Below are positions 16,352 through 24,468 of a DNA stretch of 64,000 nucleotides, piece after piece (within the stretch, counting starts at the first letter, position 1; the number at the start of each line of letters is the position of its first letter). The stretch is from Antiquaquibacter soli (GTDB lineage Bacteria > Actinomycetota > Actinomycetes > Actinomycetales > Microbacteriaceae). A program made the position numbers and the translations under genes. The stretch is from assembly GCF_030580675.1 (NCBI RefSeq), contig NZ_JAUQUB010000001.1, positions 1,116,001-1,180,000 of the forward strand, given 5' to 3'. Under the pieces are notes generated by a model. The model had not been told where the DNA came from, made no database searches, and worked only from the letters and a program-made list of their open reading frames with translations.

Positions 16352-16531
16352 GTGACCCCGTTCGATCACTTCATGAGCGACTTCCGCCAGTGGCTCGACA
16401 CGGCCTGGTACGTCTGGGTGGCCCTCGCGTTCCTCGTCGCCGCGATCGTCACGATCGTCGTCGTCTCCAAAGCCCGGGCCCGCGCTCGCGCCCGCATTCC
16501 CCAGTACCGTCGTCAGGGGGACTTCGGCTAG
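16352..16531 (+). CDS. Small single-helix membrane protein (59 residues)
   Basis: A short gene starting with GTG. The product has an amphipathic N-terminus (FDHFMSDFRQWLDTAW), one membrane helix (VWVALAFLVAAIVTIVVVS) and an arginine-rich cytoplasmic tail (KARARARARIPQYRRQGDFG). TACGGT at 16340-16345 lies exactly six bases before the GTG, the leaderless spacing seen across the window. Its TAG stop overlaps that of the convergent PEBP gene in a shared CTAG. Function unknown; no family recognised. The codon use fits its neighbours, which supports a real gene. Confidence 0.6.
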   Translation: MTPFDHFMSDFRQWLDTAWYVWVALAFLVAAIVTIVVVSKARARARARIPQYRRQGDFG

Positions 16532-17058
16532 GCAGTCTCCGAGACTCCGGTGAGCTGCGCGCGGGCGACGATGTGGCTCGCGATGTGGAAGCCGAGGATG
16601 GCCGGTGTGCTCCCCACGGGGATGTCCAGCCTCTCGACGTCGAGGGCCGACACCGTGAACACGTAGCGGTGCTCCCCGTGTCCGGAGGGCGGGGCTGCGC
16701 CGAGGTAGCGCTCAAGGCGCAGCTCGTTGGGGAGGGTTATGGCTCCCGACGGCAGGAGCCCGGCATCCGGGTTGCCTGCGTCCTGCGGCAGCGACGTGAC
16801 CTTCGCGGGGATGTTGTAGACCGCCCAGTGCCACCAGCCGCTGCCGGTCGGCGCATCGGGGTCGAAGCAGGTGAGAGCGAAGCTGCGCGTGCCGGAGGGG
16901 GCGCCGTCCCAGTGCAGCGTGGGGGAGCGGTCCTCGCCTCCTGCGCCGGCGATGCCCGATCGTGCCCACTGCGGGAGCGTCTCGCCCTCCTCGAAGTCGG
17001 GACTCGTGAGTGCGAACTTCGGCACCTCCGGGAGCCTCCAGTTCGGATGATTCGCCAT
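16528..17058 (-). CDS. YbhB/YbcL-type phosphatidylethanolamine-binding-like protein
   Basis: A 176-residue cytosolic protein of the PEBP family (bacterial Raf-kinase-inhibitor-like). Visible blocks are S-P-x-L-x-W-x-G-A-P-x-G-T-x-S-F-A-L-T-C-F-D-P-D-A-P, then W-W-H-W-A-V-Y-N-I-P, GHGEHRYVFTVSAL and a C-terminal GFHIASHIVARAQLTG, which together build the ligand pocket (Asp-x-Asp and His). The physiological ligand in bacteria is unknown. GAGAGG lies upstream of the ATG. Confidence 0.88.
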   Translation of the reverse strand: MANHPNWRLPEVPKFALTSPDFEEGETLPQWARSGIAGAGGEDRSPTLHWDGAPSGTRSFALTCFDPDAPTGSGWWHWAVYNIPAKVTSLPQDAGNPDAGLLPSGAITLPNELRLERYLGAAPPSGHGEHRYVFTVSALDVERLDIPVGSTPAILGFHIASHIVARAQLTGVSETA

Positions 17059-17204
17059 TGACCGACCTCTCTGCTCGGGATGCCCGCTTCCGCCATTATG
17101 CGTCAGAGTCGTAACGATTCGCGGGTCGTTCGCTGATGCCCGCCGCTGTCGCCCTACTCTGAGGGGAACCCGCAGGGGATGAGCGGGTCGAATGGCAGGG
17201 TGAC

Positions 17205-18194
17205 GTGACGCACGTGGAGTCGAGCCGGCTGGCTCAGATCGTGTCGCCGCCGAGCGCGCCGATCCGGGTCATCCCGCGTCGCCGCAGGATCGGTTCATCC
17301 GACCTCGAGGTGTTCCCCCTGGCGATGAGCGGCAACGTCTTCGGCTGGACTGCGGACGACCGGACGACCAACGCGATCCTCGACGCCTACACGGAGCAGG
17401 GCGGCAACTTCGTCGACACGGCCGACTCCTACGCTGCGGGTCGCAGCGAGACCATGATCGGCAACTGGATGCGCTCCCGCCGCAACAGGAACGACATCGT
17501 CGTCGCGACGAAGGTCGGCAAGAGCGCCGACAACCCGGGGCTGCGAGCCCGCGTCCTGACTCGAGCGGTGCACGCCTCCCTGCAGCGACTCGGCACCGAC
17601 CGCATCGACCTTCTCTACCTCCACATCGACGACCAGGATGTCGAGTTCGAGGAGACGCTGCTCGCTGTCGACGAGCTCATCCGCGCCGGCAAGGTGCGCT
17701 ACTTCGGGGGCAGCGACCACACCGGCAACCGCCTCATCGAGGCGCGCATCGCCTCCGCGCAGCTCGGCGTCGCCCCCATGGTCGCTCTGCAGAATCACTA
17801 CAACCTCGTGCATCGGACCGAGTACGAGGGCGGGCTCGCGCACGTGGCCGCCCAGCAACTCCTGGGCGTCATGCCACGGTTCGCCCTCGCGAGTGGGTTC
17901 CTGACCGGCAAGTACCGGCAGAAGGCCGACCTCGCGCGCAACGACCGCGGGGGAGAGGTGGCGCGCCTGCTCACGCGGCGCGGGCTGCGCATCCTGGCGG
18001 CGCTCGACTCCGTCGCCGCGGCGCACGAGGCCGACGTCGCCTCGGTGGCTCTCGCGTGGCTGCTCACCAAGCCCAACGTGGTCGCCCCGGTCGCGTCGGC
18101 GAGCGGTCCGGAGCAGGTCGCCGCACTCACGGCCGCGGCCGGCCTCCAGCTGACGCGGCACCAGGTAACGGATCTGGACCGGGCGTCGGAGTAG
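17205..18194 (+). CDS. Aldo/keto reductase
   Basis: A 329-residue NADPH-dependent oxidoreductase of the AKR fold. The active-site Asp/Tyr region (FVDTADSYAAGRSE), the Lys in VATKVGK, and the LLYLHIDDQD block correspond to the catalytic tetrad region; the C-terminal cofactor-binding part (VAPVASASGPEQV) is present. It starts with GTG at 17205, after a GGCAGGG. TACTCT near 17154 may be the -10 box. It is convergent with a TetR regulator eight bases away, so the regulator could control it only through another promoter. Confidence 0.85.
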   Translation: MTHVESSRLAQIVSPPSAPIRVIPRRRRIGSSDLEVFPLAMSGNVFGWTADDRTTNAILDAYTEQGGNFVDTADSYAAGRSETMIGNWMRSRRNRNDIVVATKVGKSADNPGLRARVLTRAVHASLQRLGTDRIDLLYLHIDDQDVEFEETLLAVDELIRAGKVRYFGGSDHTGNRLIEARIASAQLGVAPMVALQNHYNLVHRTEYEGGLAHVAAQQLLGVMPRFALASGFLTGKYRQKADLARNDRGGEVARLLTRRGLRILAALDSVAAAHEADVASVALAWLLTKPNVVAPVASASGPEQVAALTAAAGLQLTRHQVTDLDRASE

Positions 18195-18201
18195 CTGGCG
18201 G

Positions 18202-18795
18202 CTAGGCCGGGCGGGCCTCCGCGAGGACGCGGTTCGCGATCCGCCCGAGGGCGGCGGTCGCGGCGATCGAGTCGCCCGCGTAGCCTCCGGACAGGGCTCC
18301 GTCTCGGGCGAGCTGGAGCTCGTCGGCGGCATCGCCCGGAACGGGATGCCCGAGCTCGCGAAGCAGGTCCGCGAGGGTGTCGACGTACCATTCGCGGTGC
18401 TGCGTGACGACCTGACGCACCGGGTGCTCGGCATCCGGGAATTCGGCAGCCGCGTTGATGAACGCGCAGCCTCGGAAGCCGGGGGAGGCGATCTCGCTCG
18501 CGATCGACGCGATGATCGCGCGGAGCGCGACGTCCGGCGACTCGGCGGCGTCGATGATGTGCTCGACTTCGGTCCGCACCGCGCGGTGCCGACCGGTGAT
18601 GTACTCGACGATCAGGTTGTCCTTGGCGCGGTAGTGCTTGTAGAAGGTCGCCTTGGTGACGCTCGACGCGGCGATGATGCGGTCCACTCCGACGGTGCGG
18701 ATGCCGTCCTCGTAGAACAGGACCGAGGCGGTGTCGAGGATCCGCCCCTTCGCTGGAGCGCGCTGCGCGGTCGGAGCTTCCTCAACGACCATCAC
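18202..18795 (-). CDS. TetR-family transcriptional regulator
   Basis: A 197-residue regulator. Residues about 16-62 form the TetR DNA-binding domain (ILDTASVLFYEDGIRTVGVDRIIAAS, then VTKATFYKHYRAKDNL). The C-terminal ligand domain includes FRGCAFINAAAEF, a block common in TetR proteins of the C-terminal class seen with efflux or reductase genes. The start is GTG 18795 behind AAGGAG; the ATG three bases on is an alternative. A 36-bp palindrome about 96 bases upstream is the probable operator, implying autoregulation. Confidence 0.88.
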   Translation of the reverse strand: MMVVEEAPTAQRAPAKGRILDTASVLFYEDGIRTVGVDRIIAASSVTKATFYKHYRAKDNLIVEYITGRHRAVRTEVEHIIDAAESPDVALRAIIASIASEIASPGFRGCAFINAAAEFPDAEHPVRQVVTQHREWYVDTLADLLRELGHPVPGDAADELQLARDGALSGGYAGDSIAATAALGRIANRVLAEARPA

Positions 18796-18890
18796 AGCGC
18801 GACTCCTTGCGGGGGAAAATGCATGCCCGCCATCGGGTTAGCGGGACATGCGGGGTCGGGCTTCGGGTGCCCGGAATAGACAGTATCACC

Positions 18891-18926
18891 TATGAGGACA
18901 GACAGACCAGTCTGTTTGTCCTCATA
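18891..18926. promoter_or_regulatory. 36-bp palindrome, probable TetR operator
   Basis: TATGAGGACAGACAGAC (18891-18907) and GTCTGTTTGTCCTCATA (18910-18926) are inverted repeats matching at 16 of 17 positions with a two-base centre. It lies between the tetR gene and the divergent M16 peptidase gene; a minus-strand GATACT follows on the tetR side. Long interrupted palindromes of this kind are typical dimer or double-dimer TetR sites. Regulation of the peptidase from here is possible but not shown. Confidence 0.75.
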
Positions 18927-18931
18927 TCTCA

Positions 18932-18946
18932 CCCCCAGTTTGGGGG
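18932..18946. repeat. CCCCCA-GTT-TGGGGG palindrome (copy 2 of 3)
   Basis: Same inverted repeat as at 16302 and 62160 but with three central bases. It lies five bases from the TetR palindrome and upstream of the peptidase gene, close to a TATTCT (18954-18959). Confidence 0.6.
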
Positions 18947-19003
18947 GTGCGTCTATTCTGCCGCCTCCGGTGTGATCGATCGGATGACGTAGGCTCAAGG
19001 ACG

Positions 19004-20362
19004 ATGAACGGCGCCGTTGCACTTCCCCTTGAGCAAGCAGAGCTCTCCTTCACCGCTTCCGGCGAGTGCCTCGTCCGGCGCACCGTACTCCCGAGCGGCG
19101 TTCGCATCCTGAGCGAGAGCGTCCCGGGCGCGCGCAGCTCGACCGTGGGCTTCTGGGTCGCGGTGGGATCCCGCGACGAGCTCCCCGAGACGTACGGATC
19201 GACGCACTTCCTCGAGCACCTCCTCTTCAAGGGCACCCGGTCGCGCAGCGCGCTCGATATCGCGGTGTCGTTCGACGCCGTCGGCGGCGAGCACAACGCG
19301 ATGACGGCGAAGGAGTACACCTGCTACTACGCCAAGGTGCAGGATCGCGACCTGCCGATGGCGATCGACGTGCTCGCCGACATGTTCACCTCATCGGTGA
19401 TCGACCCGGAGGAGTTCGAGACCGAGCGCGGGGTCATCCTCGAGGAGCTCGCGATGGCGGACGACGACCCGTCGGATGTCGCGAGCGAGCGCTTCTTCGA
19501 GGCCGTGCTCGGCGAGCATCCCCTCGGCCGTCCCATCGGCGGCAGCCCGCAGACGATCGAGGCGGTGTCCCGCGATGCCGTCGTCGGCCACTATCGCGCC
19601 AACTACCGGCCCCAGGACCTCGTCATCACCGTTGCGGGCGCTGTCGACCACGACGCCCTCGTCGCGCGCGCGACGGCGGCGCTCCTCGAGGCGGGGTGGG
19701 ACCTCTCCGCGAGTGCCGTGCCGGTCTCCCGCCGCGACGCGACTCGAGACCTCATCGATCGGGGCAGCCCGCTCGTCGTCGTGCCGCGTCCGCTCGAGCA
19801 GGCGAACCTCATCCTCGGGGTCGCCGGCCTGCCCGCCGCCGACGAGCGCCGCTCGACGCTCGCCGTTCTCAACTCCATCCTCGGCGGCGGCATGTCGTCG
19901 CGCCTGTTCCAGGAGGTCCGCGAGAAGCGCGGCCTGGCCTACTCCGTCTATTCGTTCACCCCCAGCTACAGTGACGCCGGCATCGTGGGAATGTACGCGG
20001 GATGCTCGCCCGTCAAGTCATCCCAGGTGGCCGAGCTCATGGTGCAGGAGTTCGCACGACTCGCGCAGGGCGGCGTCTCGGAGGAGGAGTTGCGCCGAGC
20101 CGTGGGACAGCTGAGCGGTGCATCCGCGCTCGCCCTGGAGGACTCGGACACCCGCATGTCCCGGCTAGGTCGCAGCGAGCTGACGCTCGGTGAGTTCGTG
20201 GACCTGGACGAGTCCCTGCGTCGGCTTGAGCTCGTCACCGTCTCCGGCGTCCAGGAGCTCGCCCTCGAGCTCGCGGGGCGCCCGCTCTCGATCGCCGCCG
20301 TCGGCTCCGTCGACGAGCCGTCCCTCGCGAGCCTGGCAGCGTCGCCGGGTCTCGCCGCCTAG
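19004..20362 (+). CDS. M16-family zinc metallopeptidase
   Basis: A 452-residue peptidase with the inverted zinc motif HFLEH (His68, Glu71, His72) followed by the downstream glutamate in EHNAMTAKEYT and ILEELAM. The second half (MSSRLFQEVREKRGLAYSVYSF) is the inactive M16 domain with the conserved R-x-Y-type substrate-binding block. It is the actinobacterial processing-peptidase-like protein usually found downstream of pnp. TAGGCT at 18990-18995 lies eight bases before the ATG, so a leaderless start is likely. Confidence 0.9.
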   Translation: MNGAVALPLEQAELSFTASGECLVRRTVLPSGVRILSESVPGARSSTVGFWVAVGSRDELPETYGSTHFLEHLLFKGTRSRSALDIAVSFDAVGGEHNAMTAKEYTCYYAKVQDRDLPMAIDVLADMFTSSVIDPEEFETERGVILEELAMADDDPSDVASERFFEAVLGEHPLGRPIGGSPQTIEAVSRDAVVGHYRANYRPQDLVITVAGAVDHDALVARATAALLEAGWDLSASAVPVSRRDATRDLIDRGSPLVVVPRPLEQANLILGVAGLPAADERRSTLAVLNSILGGGMSSRLFQEVREKRGLAYSVYSFTPSYSDAGIVGMYAGCSPVKSSQVAELMVQEFARLAQGGVSEEELRRAVGQLSGASALALEDSDTRMSRLGRSELTLGEFVDLDESLRRLELVTVSGVQELALELAGRPLSIAAVGSVDEPSLASLAASPGLAA

Positions 20363-20388
20363 TACCCAGGAAAACCGAGGTGCCTTCC

Positions 20389-20991
20389 ATGGCTCACTAC
20401 CTGTATCTCGTCCGCCACGGGGAGCAGCAGGATGCGGAGTACGGCCTTCCCGACGGCCCGCTCAGCCCGAAGGGCATCCGTCAGGCGCGCGCGATCGCGG
20501 AGCGCCTCGGCGGAGTGCCGTTCACTCGCGCGTGGCACTCACCGCTGCAGCGCGCCGCCGAGACCGCGGCGATCATGACGGAGCGGATGCCCGCACTGGA
20601 GTCCCAGCCGAGCGCGCTGCTCATGGACTGCATCCCCTCCGGGCCCGAGCCCGACATGCCGGCCGCGTTCGAGCCGTTCTTCGGGGGAATCACCCCGCAG
20701 GAGATCGATGCGGGCCAGGCCCAGATGGCCGACGCGGTCGCGGAGTTCCTCGCCCCGGCACGGGAGGACCGGCACGACCTGCTCATCACCCACAACTTCG
20801 TGATCGCGTGGTTCGTGCGGGAGGTCTTCGGCGCCCCGGCGTGGCGCTGGCTCGGCGTGAACCAGGCGAACTGCGGGCTCACGATCATCCGGGTCCGCAG
20901 CGCCAAGCCACCGGTGCTCGTGACGCACAACGACCTCGGGCACCTGCCCGTGGAGCTGCGCACCGGGATGCCGGTCGACCAGCCGTTCTAG
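20389..20991 (+). CDS. Histidine phosphatase family protein
   Basis: A 200-residue phosphatase with the catalytic motif L-V-R-H-G-E-Q at the N-terminus, the second arginine region (AWHSPLQRAAETA), and the second catalytic histidine in DLLITHNFVIAWF. The C-terminal part resembles phosphoglycerate-mutase-like phosphatases of broad specificity. ATG 20389 is chosen because MAHYLYLVRHGE is the family start and GAGG lies upstream; a GTG at 20380 is an alternative. It follows the peptidase closely and shares its stop CTAG with the convergent acetyltransferase. Confidence 0.87.
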   Translation: MAHYLYLVRHGEQQDAEYGLPDGPLSPKGIRQARAIAERLGGVPFTRAWHSPLQRAAETAAIMTERMPALESQPSALLMDCIPSGPEPDMPAAFEPFFGGITPQEIDAGQAQMADAVAEFLAPAREDRHDLLITHNFVIAWFVREVFGAPAWRWLGVNQANCGLTIIRVRSAKPPVLVTHNDLGHLPVELRTGMPVDQPF

Positions 20992-21902
20992 GTGCGGCGT
21001 CTCGGGATCAGTGGGCGGATCTGGATGAATGCAGCTATGGAGGTGCCCACACCCACACCCCACGGCACCCACGGCCCCAGCCACGAAGTCCATTCAGTGT
21101 GGACGATCTGGTTGTTGAAGTCGTTCAAGAACCCCGTGGGACGGTAAGAGGCGAGCACAGTCCCGTCCGGTCCGACGTGGCCATCCAATCGAATGTTCTC
21201 TAGCCGGATGGTGCCGTCATCGCTGACCCAGGTGCCCCTGCTGTGGCATCCGGCCCGCCCCCATCCCTCGCAGCTCGACTCGGTGTACGTGCCCCAGTAG
21301 ACGGGCTCGCCCGCCGCTGTGAGAAGCCCCACTCCCAGCGCGAATCCCACCAATGCGAGCGCTGCCAGTAACGCTGCGGATAGGATCCGCGCACCTCTCG
21401 AGATGACGGCGGCGGCCCGCCCGAGGAGCGTTCGCCGACGCACCCGTACCAGCACTTTGCGGTACCAGTTCGTCGCGTTCGGGTTGTCGTTGTACGGCTC
21501 GATCGACTCGTAGCCCGAGGAGCGGTAGAGGCTCCCGGCGGCCTCAAGGCTCGCGTTGGTGTCGAGCACGGTCTCGGTGGCGCCGAGGTTCGCAGCGAGC
21601 TGCTCGAGGTGGCCGAGCATCGCCCGCCCGAGGCCGCGGCCCTGGGCGGCAGGGCGCACCCAGAGGTGCTTGATCTCCGCGCGCGTGGAGGAGAGCATCC
21701 GGATGCCGCCGCACCCCAGTACATCGTCGCCCTCCCGCACCACGACGAACACGCCGCGGGGGCGCTCGAACGCATCCGGCGACGGATGCACGGTCCGGTA
21801 GCCCCCGGCGATCGGGAACCCCGCCGCGCGGAATGAGAAGTACTCGTCGAGGAGCATCCGTGCCTCGGGCGCATCGACGGCGGTCTCGACGAACTCGGGC
21901 AC
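20988..21902 (-). CDS. GNAT acetyltransferase fused to a C-terminal membrane domain
   Basis: A 304-residue protein in two parts. Residues 1-155 are a GNAT N-acetyltransferase with the acetyl-CoA loop V-R-P-A-A-Q-G-R-G-L-G-R-A-M-L and the final Y-x-S-I-E-P-Y block. Residues about 170-304 contain a helix (LSAALLAALALVGFALGVGLL), an outside loop with two cysteines (SSCEGWGRAGCHSRG) and a second helix near the end. A membrane-bound GNAT of this kind is unusual. Codons in the membrane part (20988-21380) look less GC-biased than in the rest, which suggests a joined foreign piece. TAGCCT on the minus strand is six bases before the GTG start. Confidence 0.75.
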   Translation of the reverse strand: MPEFVETAVDAPEARMLLDEYFSFRAAGFPIAGGYRTVHPSPDAFERPRGVFVVVREGDDVLGCGGIRMLSSTRAEIKHLWVRPAAQGRGLGRAMLGHLEQLAANLGATETVLDTNASLEAAGSLYRSSGYESIEPYNDNPNATNWYRKVLVRVRRRTLLGRAAAVISRGARILSAALLAALALVGFALGVGLLTAAGEPVYWGTYTESSCEGWGRAGCHSRGTWVSDDGTIRLENIRLDGHVGPDGTVLASYRPTGFLNDFNNQIVHTEWTSWLGPWVPWGVGVGTSIAAFIQIRPLIPRRRT

Positions 21903-21938
21903 CCGATCAGGCTAGTCGCCGCTTGCTAGATTGGGGCT
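21903..21938. promoter_or_regulatory. Divergent leaderless promoters of the GNAT and dapB genes
   Basis: In 36 bases the minus strand carries TAGCCT (21914-21909) and the plus strand TAGATT (21927-21932), each six bases before its start codon. No room is left for a ribosome binding site on either side. Confidence 0.55.
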
Positions 21939-22679
21939 ATGACCACGACTGTCGCCGTTGTCGGCGCCACGGGCCGGATGGGCCGACTCGCCTGTGCCCT
22001 TATCGAGGCGTCCACCGAGTTCGAGCTCGCGGCCCACATCGGCTCGACGGGGGAGCTCTCGGAGATGCTCGGGGCGGACGTCGTGCTCGACGTGACGGTG
22101 CCGGCGGTGTCCCAGTCAGTTGTCGAGTTCGCCGTGGCGCACGGCATCAATGCGCTCGTCGGAACCTCGGGCTGGACGGCGGAGCGCATCGCCGTGATCG
22201 ATCGCCTCGTCACGGGCAAGCTCGACGTCGGCGTCGTCTTCATCCCGAACTTCTCCCTCGGCTCGGTGCTCGCGACCTCGTTCGCCGCGCAGGCCGCGCG
22301 GTACTTCGACTCCATCGAGATCGTCGAGGCGCACCATGCCGGCAAGGTCGACTCGCCGTCGGGTACGGCGGTGCGCACCGCGGAGCTCATGGGTCGCGCC
22401 CGAAGCGAACTCGGGCCGGTCTCGGCCCCTCACGTGGACCAGCGTGCTCGCGGTCAGCAGGTCTCCAGCATCCCGATCCACAGTCTTCGGCTGAACGGGG
22501 TCGTCGCGCGGCAGGACGTGCACTTCGGCGGCACCGGCGAGGTGCTCACCATCACGCACGAGACCCTGTCGCCGAGTTCCTATGAGGTGGGCATCCTGCT
22601 CGGGCTCCGCGCCGCCGCGACCGCCCGCGGGATCACGGTCGGTCTCGACGCTCTCCTCGGGCTGGGCGACGCCGGATGA
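21939..22679 (+). CDS. dapB: 4-hydroxy-tetrahydrodipicolinate reductase
   Basis: A 246-residue enzyme that reduces 4-hydroxy-tetrahydrodipicolinate with NAD(P)H, the second committed step of diaminopimelate/lysine synthesis. The N-terminal nucleotide fold (VAVVGATGRMGRL) and the signature E-A-H-H-A-G-K-V-D-S-P-S-G-T-A with catalytic His and Lys are present. It acts with dapA (26348) and dapF (41933) of this window. The stop overlaps the next gene by four bases (ATGA). Confidence 0.96.
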   Translation: MTTTVAVVGATGRMGRLACALIEASTEFELAAHIGSTGELSEMLGADVVLDVTVPAVSQSVVEFAVAHGINALVGTSGWTAERIAVIDRLVTGKLDVGVVFIPNFSLGSVLATSFAAQAARYFDSIEIVEAHHAGKVDSPSGTAVRTAELMGRARSELGPVSAPHVDQRARGQQVSSIPIHSLRLNGVVARQDVHFGGTGEVLTITHETLSPSSYEVGILLGLRAAATARGITVGLDALLGLGDAG

Positions 22680-23125
22680 CCTCGCGCATTGGCGCGATCG
22701 TCATGGCCGCGTTGCTCGTGCTCTACATCGTTGCGGTCACGCAGTTCGCGGTGGCGCTCATCGGCACGGGCGACGGCATCGTCACGACGATCGGTGTCGC
22801 GCTTCTCGTCTTCCCCGTGGTCGGCGCGTGGTACATCGTCTCCGAGCTGGTCTTCGTCACGCGTGGCGAGACGCTGGTTCGAGCACTCGGCGCGGAGGGT
22901 GGCCTTCCGGTGGATGATCTGCCCCGATTGCCCAGCGGGCGCATCGACCCGGTGGCGGCGGATGCCCAGTTCCCCCGCTACAGGGAGGCAGTCGAGGCCT
23001 CACCCGACTCGTGGCGCGACTGGCTCCGGCTCGGCCTCGCGTACGACGCGAGCGGCGACCGGAGCCGCGCGCGCTGGGCGACCCGGAAGGCTATCGCCCT
23101 CCATCGGGCGCAAACGCGCGACTGA
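22676..23125 (+). CDS. Two-helix membrane protein with TPR-like tail
   Basis: A 149-residue protein with two N-terminal helices (VMAALLVLYIVAVTQFAVALIG and VALLVFPVVGAWYIVSELVFV) and a cytoplasmic tail whose last 45 residues (AVEASPDSWRDWLRLGLAYDASGDRSRARWATRKA) resemble one TPR hairpin. Such a gene commonly follows dapB in actinobacteria; no function is established. Translational coupling to dapB is shown by the ATGA overlap. Its 3' end overlaps the convergent epimerase gene by 35 bases. Confidence 0.7.
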   Translation: MTSRIGAIVMAALLVLYIVAVTQFAVALIGTGDGIVTTIGVALLVFPVVGAWYIVSELVFVTRGETLVRALGAEGGLPVDDLPRLPSGRIDPVAADAQFPRYREAVEASPDSWRDWLRLGLAYDASGDRSRARWATRKAIALHRAQTRD

Positions 23126-24005
23126 TCGCCTCGGCCGCGGTCGAGTCGCGGAACTCGAATCCGTCGGCGAGAAGCCGCTCCGGCACGACGTGCTGGTCAT
23201 TGAGCAGCAGCTCCTGGCCGGCGTCCCCGAGGAGCTTGATCGCGAACGTCGGGATCACCCAGGGATGCCACCGCCGCAGCGTCTCGGCGAGCGCGGTGGT
23301 GATCTCCGCCGAGGTCGCCGGTTCCGGCCCAGCGAGGGCGACGACGCCGTCCAGCTCGGAATCGATCAGGTGCCGCAGCGCCGCAGCCTCGTCGTGGAGG
23401 GAGATCCACGGCCACACCTGGGTGCCGCGCCCGAACCGGGCGCCCAGACCGACGAGCGTCAGCGGCACGAGGGGGGTGAAGGCGCCGCCTCGGCCGACCA
23501 CGACGCCGGTGCGCGCGAGCACCACGCGAGTGCTGTCGGGCACGAGGGCTGCGGCTTGCTCCCAGGCCTGGACGACGTCGCTCAGAAAGCCGTCGCCCTT
23601 CGCCGAGTTCTCATCGAGTGTCTCTCCGGGACGGTCACCGTAGTAGCCGACCGCCGAGCCGTTCACGAGTACGCGGGGCGGGTCGGACGCCCGACCGATG
23701 GCCTCCGCGAGGGTGCGGGTGGCATTGACTCGCGAGTAGAGGATCTCCCGCTTGTACGACGCCGTCCACGGCAGGCGCCCCGTGCTCGCCCCCGAGAGGT
23801 TGACGACCGCATCCGCGGCCTCGAGGGCGCGGGGGTCGATCGTCCCCTCATCGGGTGACCAGCGGAACTCATCCGGCGACGCGGGCTCCCGGCGTACGAG
23901 GCGGAGCACGGTGCGACCGTCGGCCTCCAGCTGCCGGCACAGCTCGGTGCCGATGAACCCGGAGGCGCCGGAGACGAGGATGCGCTCGGCGCGAGCCGCC
24001 GGCAT
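23091..24005 (-). CDS. TIGR01777-family NAD-dependent epimerase (YfcH-like)
   Basis: A 304-residue extended short-chain dehydrogenase. It has the GxxGxxG nucleotide motif (VSGASGFIGTEL), VVNLSGAS, the Y-x-x-x-K-like region replaced by GSAVGYYGDR, and the typical C-terminal DUF1731-like block (AGQELLLNDQHVVPERLLADGFEF). The substrate is unknown; homologues act on nucleotide sugars or are linked to cell division. Its ATG overlaps the OsmC stop by one base (TGATG), so it is the last gene of the thioredoxin-DUF4395-OsmC transcript or close to it. Confidence 0.85.
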   Translation of the reverse strand: MPAARAERILVSGASGFIGTELCRQLEADGRTVLRLVRREPASPDEFRWSPDEGTIDPRALEAADAVVNLSGASTGRLPWTASYKREILYSRVNATRTLAEAIGRASDPPRVLVNGSAVGYYGDRPGETLDENSAKGDGFLSDVVQAWEQAAALVPDSTRVVLARTGVVVGRGGAFTPLVPLTLVGLGARFGRGTQVWPWISLHDEAAALRHLIDSELDGVVALAGPEPATSAEITTALAETLRRWHPWVIPTFAIKLLGDAGQELLLNDQHVVPERLLADGFEFRDSTAAEAISRAFAPDGGR

Positions 24006-24430
24006 CAGGCGAGGCTGGCTTCGAGGGTGATCGGGATGCCCGCGAGCGCCTTCGAGACGGGGCAGTTCGCCTTGGCCTCTTCCGCGAGCCGCTGGAAGTC
24101 GGCCTCGGAGATGCCCGGGATCTTGGCGCTCACCAGGAGGTGGCTCCCGGTGATGCCCTCTCCCGGCTCGAAGGTCACGGCTGCGGTCACCTGAAGGCTC
24201 TCGGGCGGGGTGCCCGCGCCGGCCAGAGCGTGCGAGAAGGCCATCGAGTAGCACGCCGAGTGGGCGGCGCCGAGGAGTTCTTCGGGGTTGGTGCGGCCGC
24301 TCTCGCCCTGGGACCGCGCGGCCCACGAGACGGGGAACTCGGCGGCGTCGGAGGAGTCGAGCGACGTGGTGCCCGATCCGCTGAGCAGGTCTCCGAACCA
24401 GAGGGTGGTCGCTTCGCTGGTGACTGACAT
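24005..24430 (-). CDS. OsmC-family peroxide reductase
   Basis: A 141-residue protein with the two redox cysteines of OsmC/Ohr proteins, one in AAHSACYSMAFSHAL and one in AKANCPVSKAL. These enzymes reduce organic hydroperoxides with a cysteine pair. The length and the order W-x-A-x-x ... NPEELLGAAHSACY match OsmC rather than Ohr. A GAAAGGGG sequence lies before the ATG. It sits between a DUF4395 gene and an epimerase gene, with a thioredoxin-like protein at the head of the group, consistent with thiol-based peroxide defence. Confidence 0.88.
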   Translation of the reverse strand: MSVTSEATTLWFGDLLSGSGTTSLDSSDAAEFPVSWAARSQGESGRTNPEELLGAAHSACYSMAFSHALAGAGTPPESLQVTAAVTFEPGEGITGSHLLVSAKIPGISEADFQRLAEEAKANCPVSKALAGIPITLEASLA

Positions 24431-24468
24431 CGGTGTAGCCCCTTTCGTCGATTCCACCCTAGGCGGCA

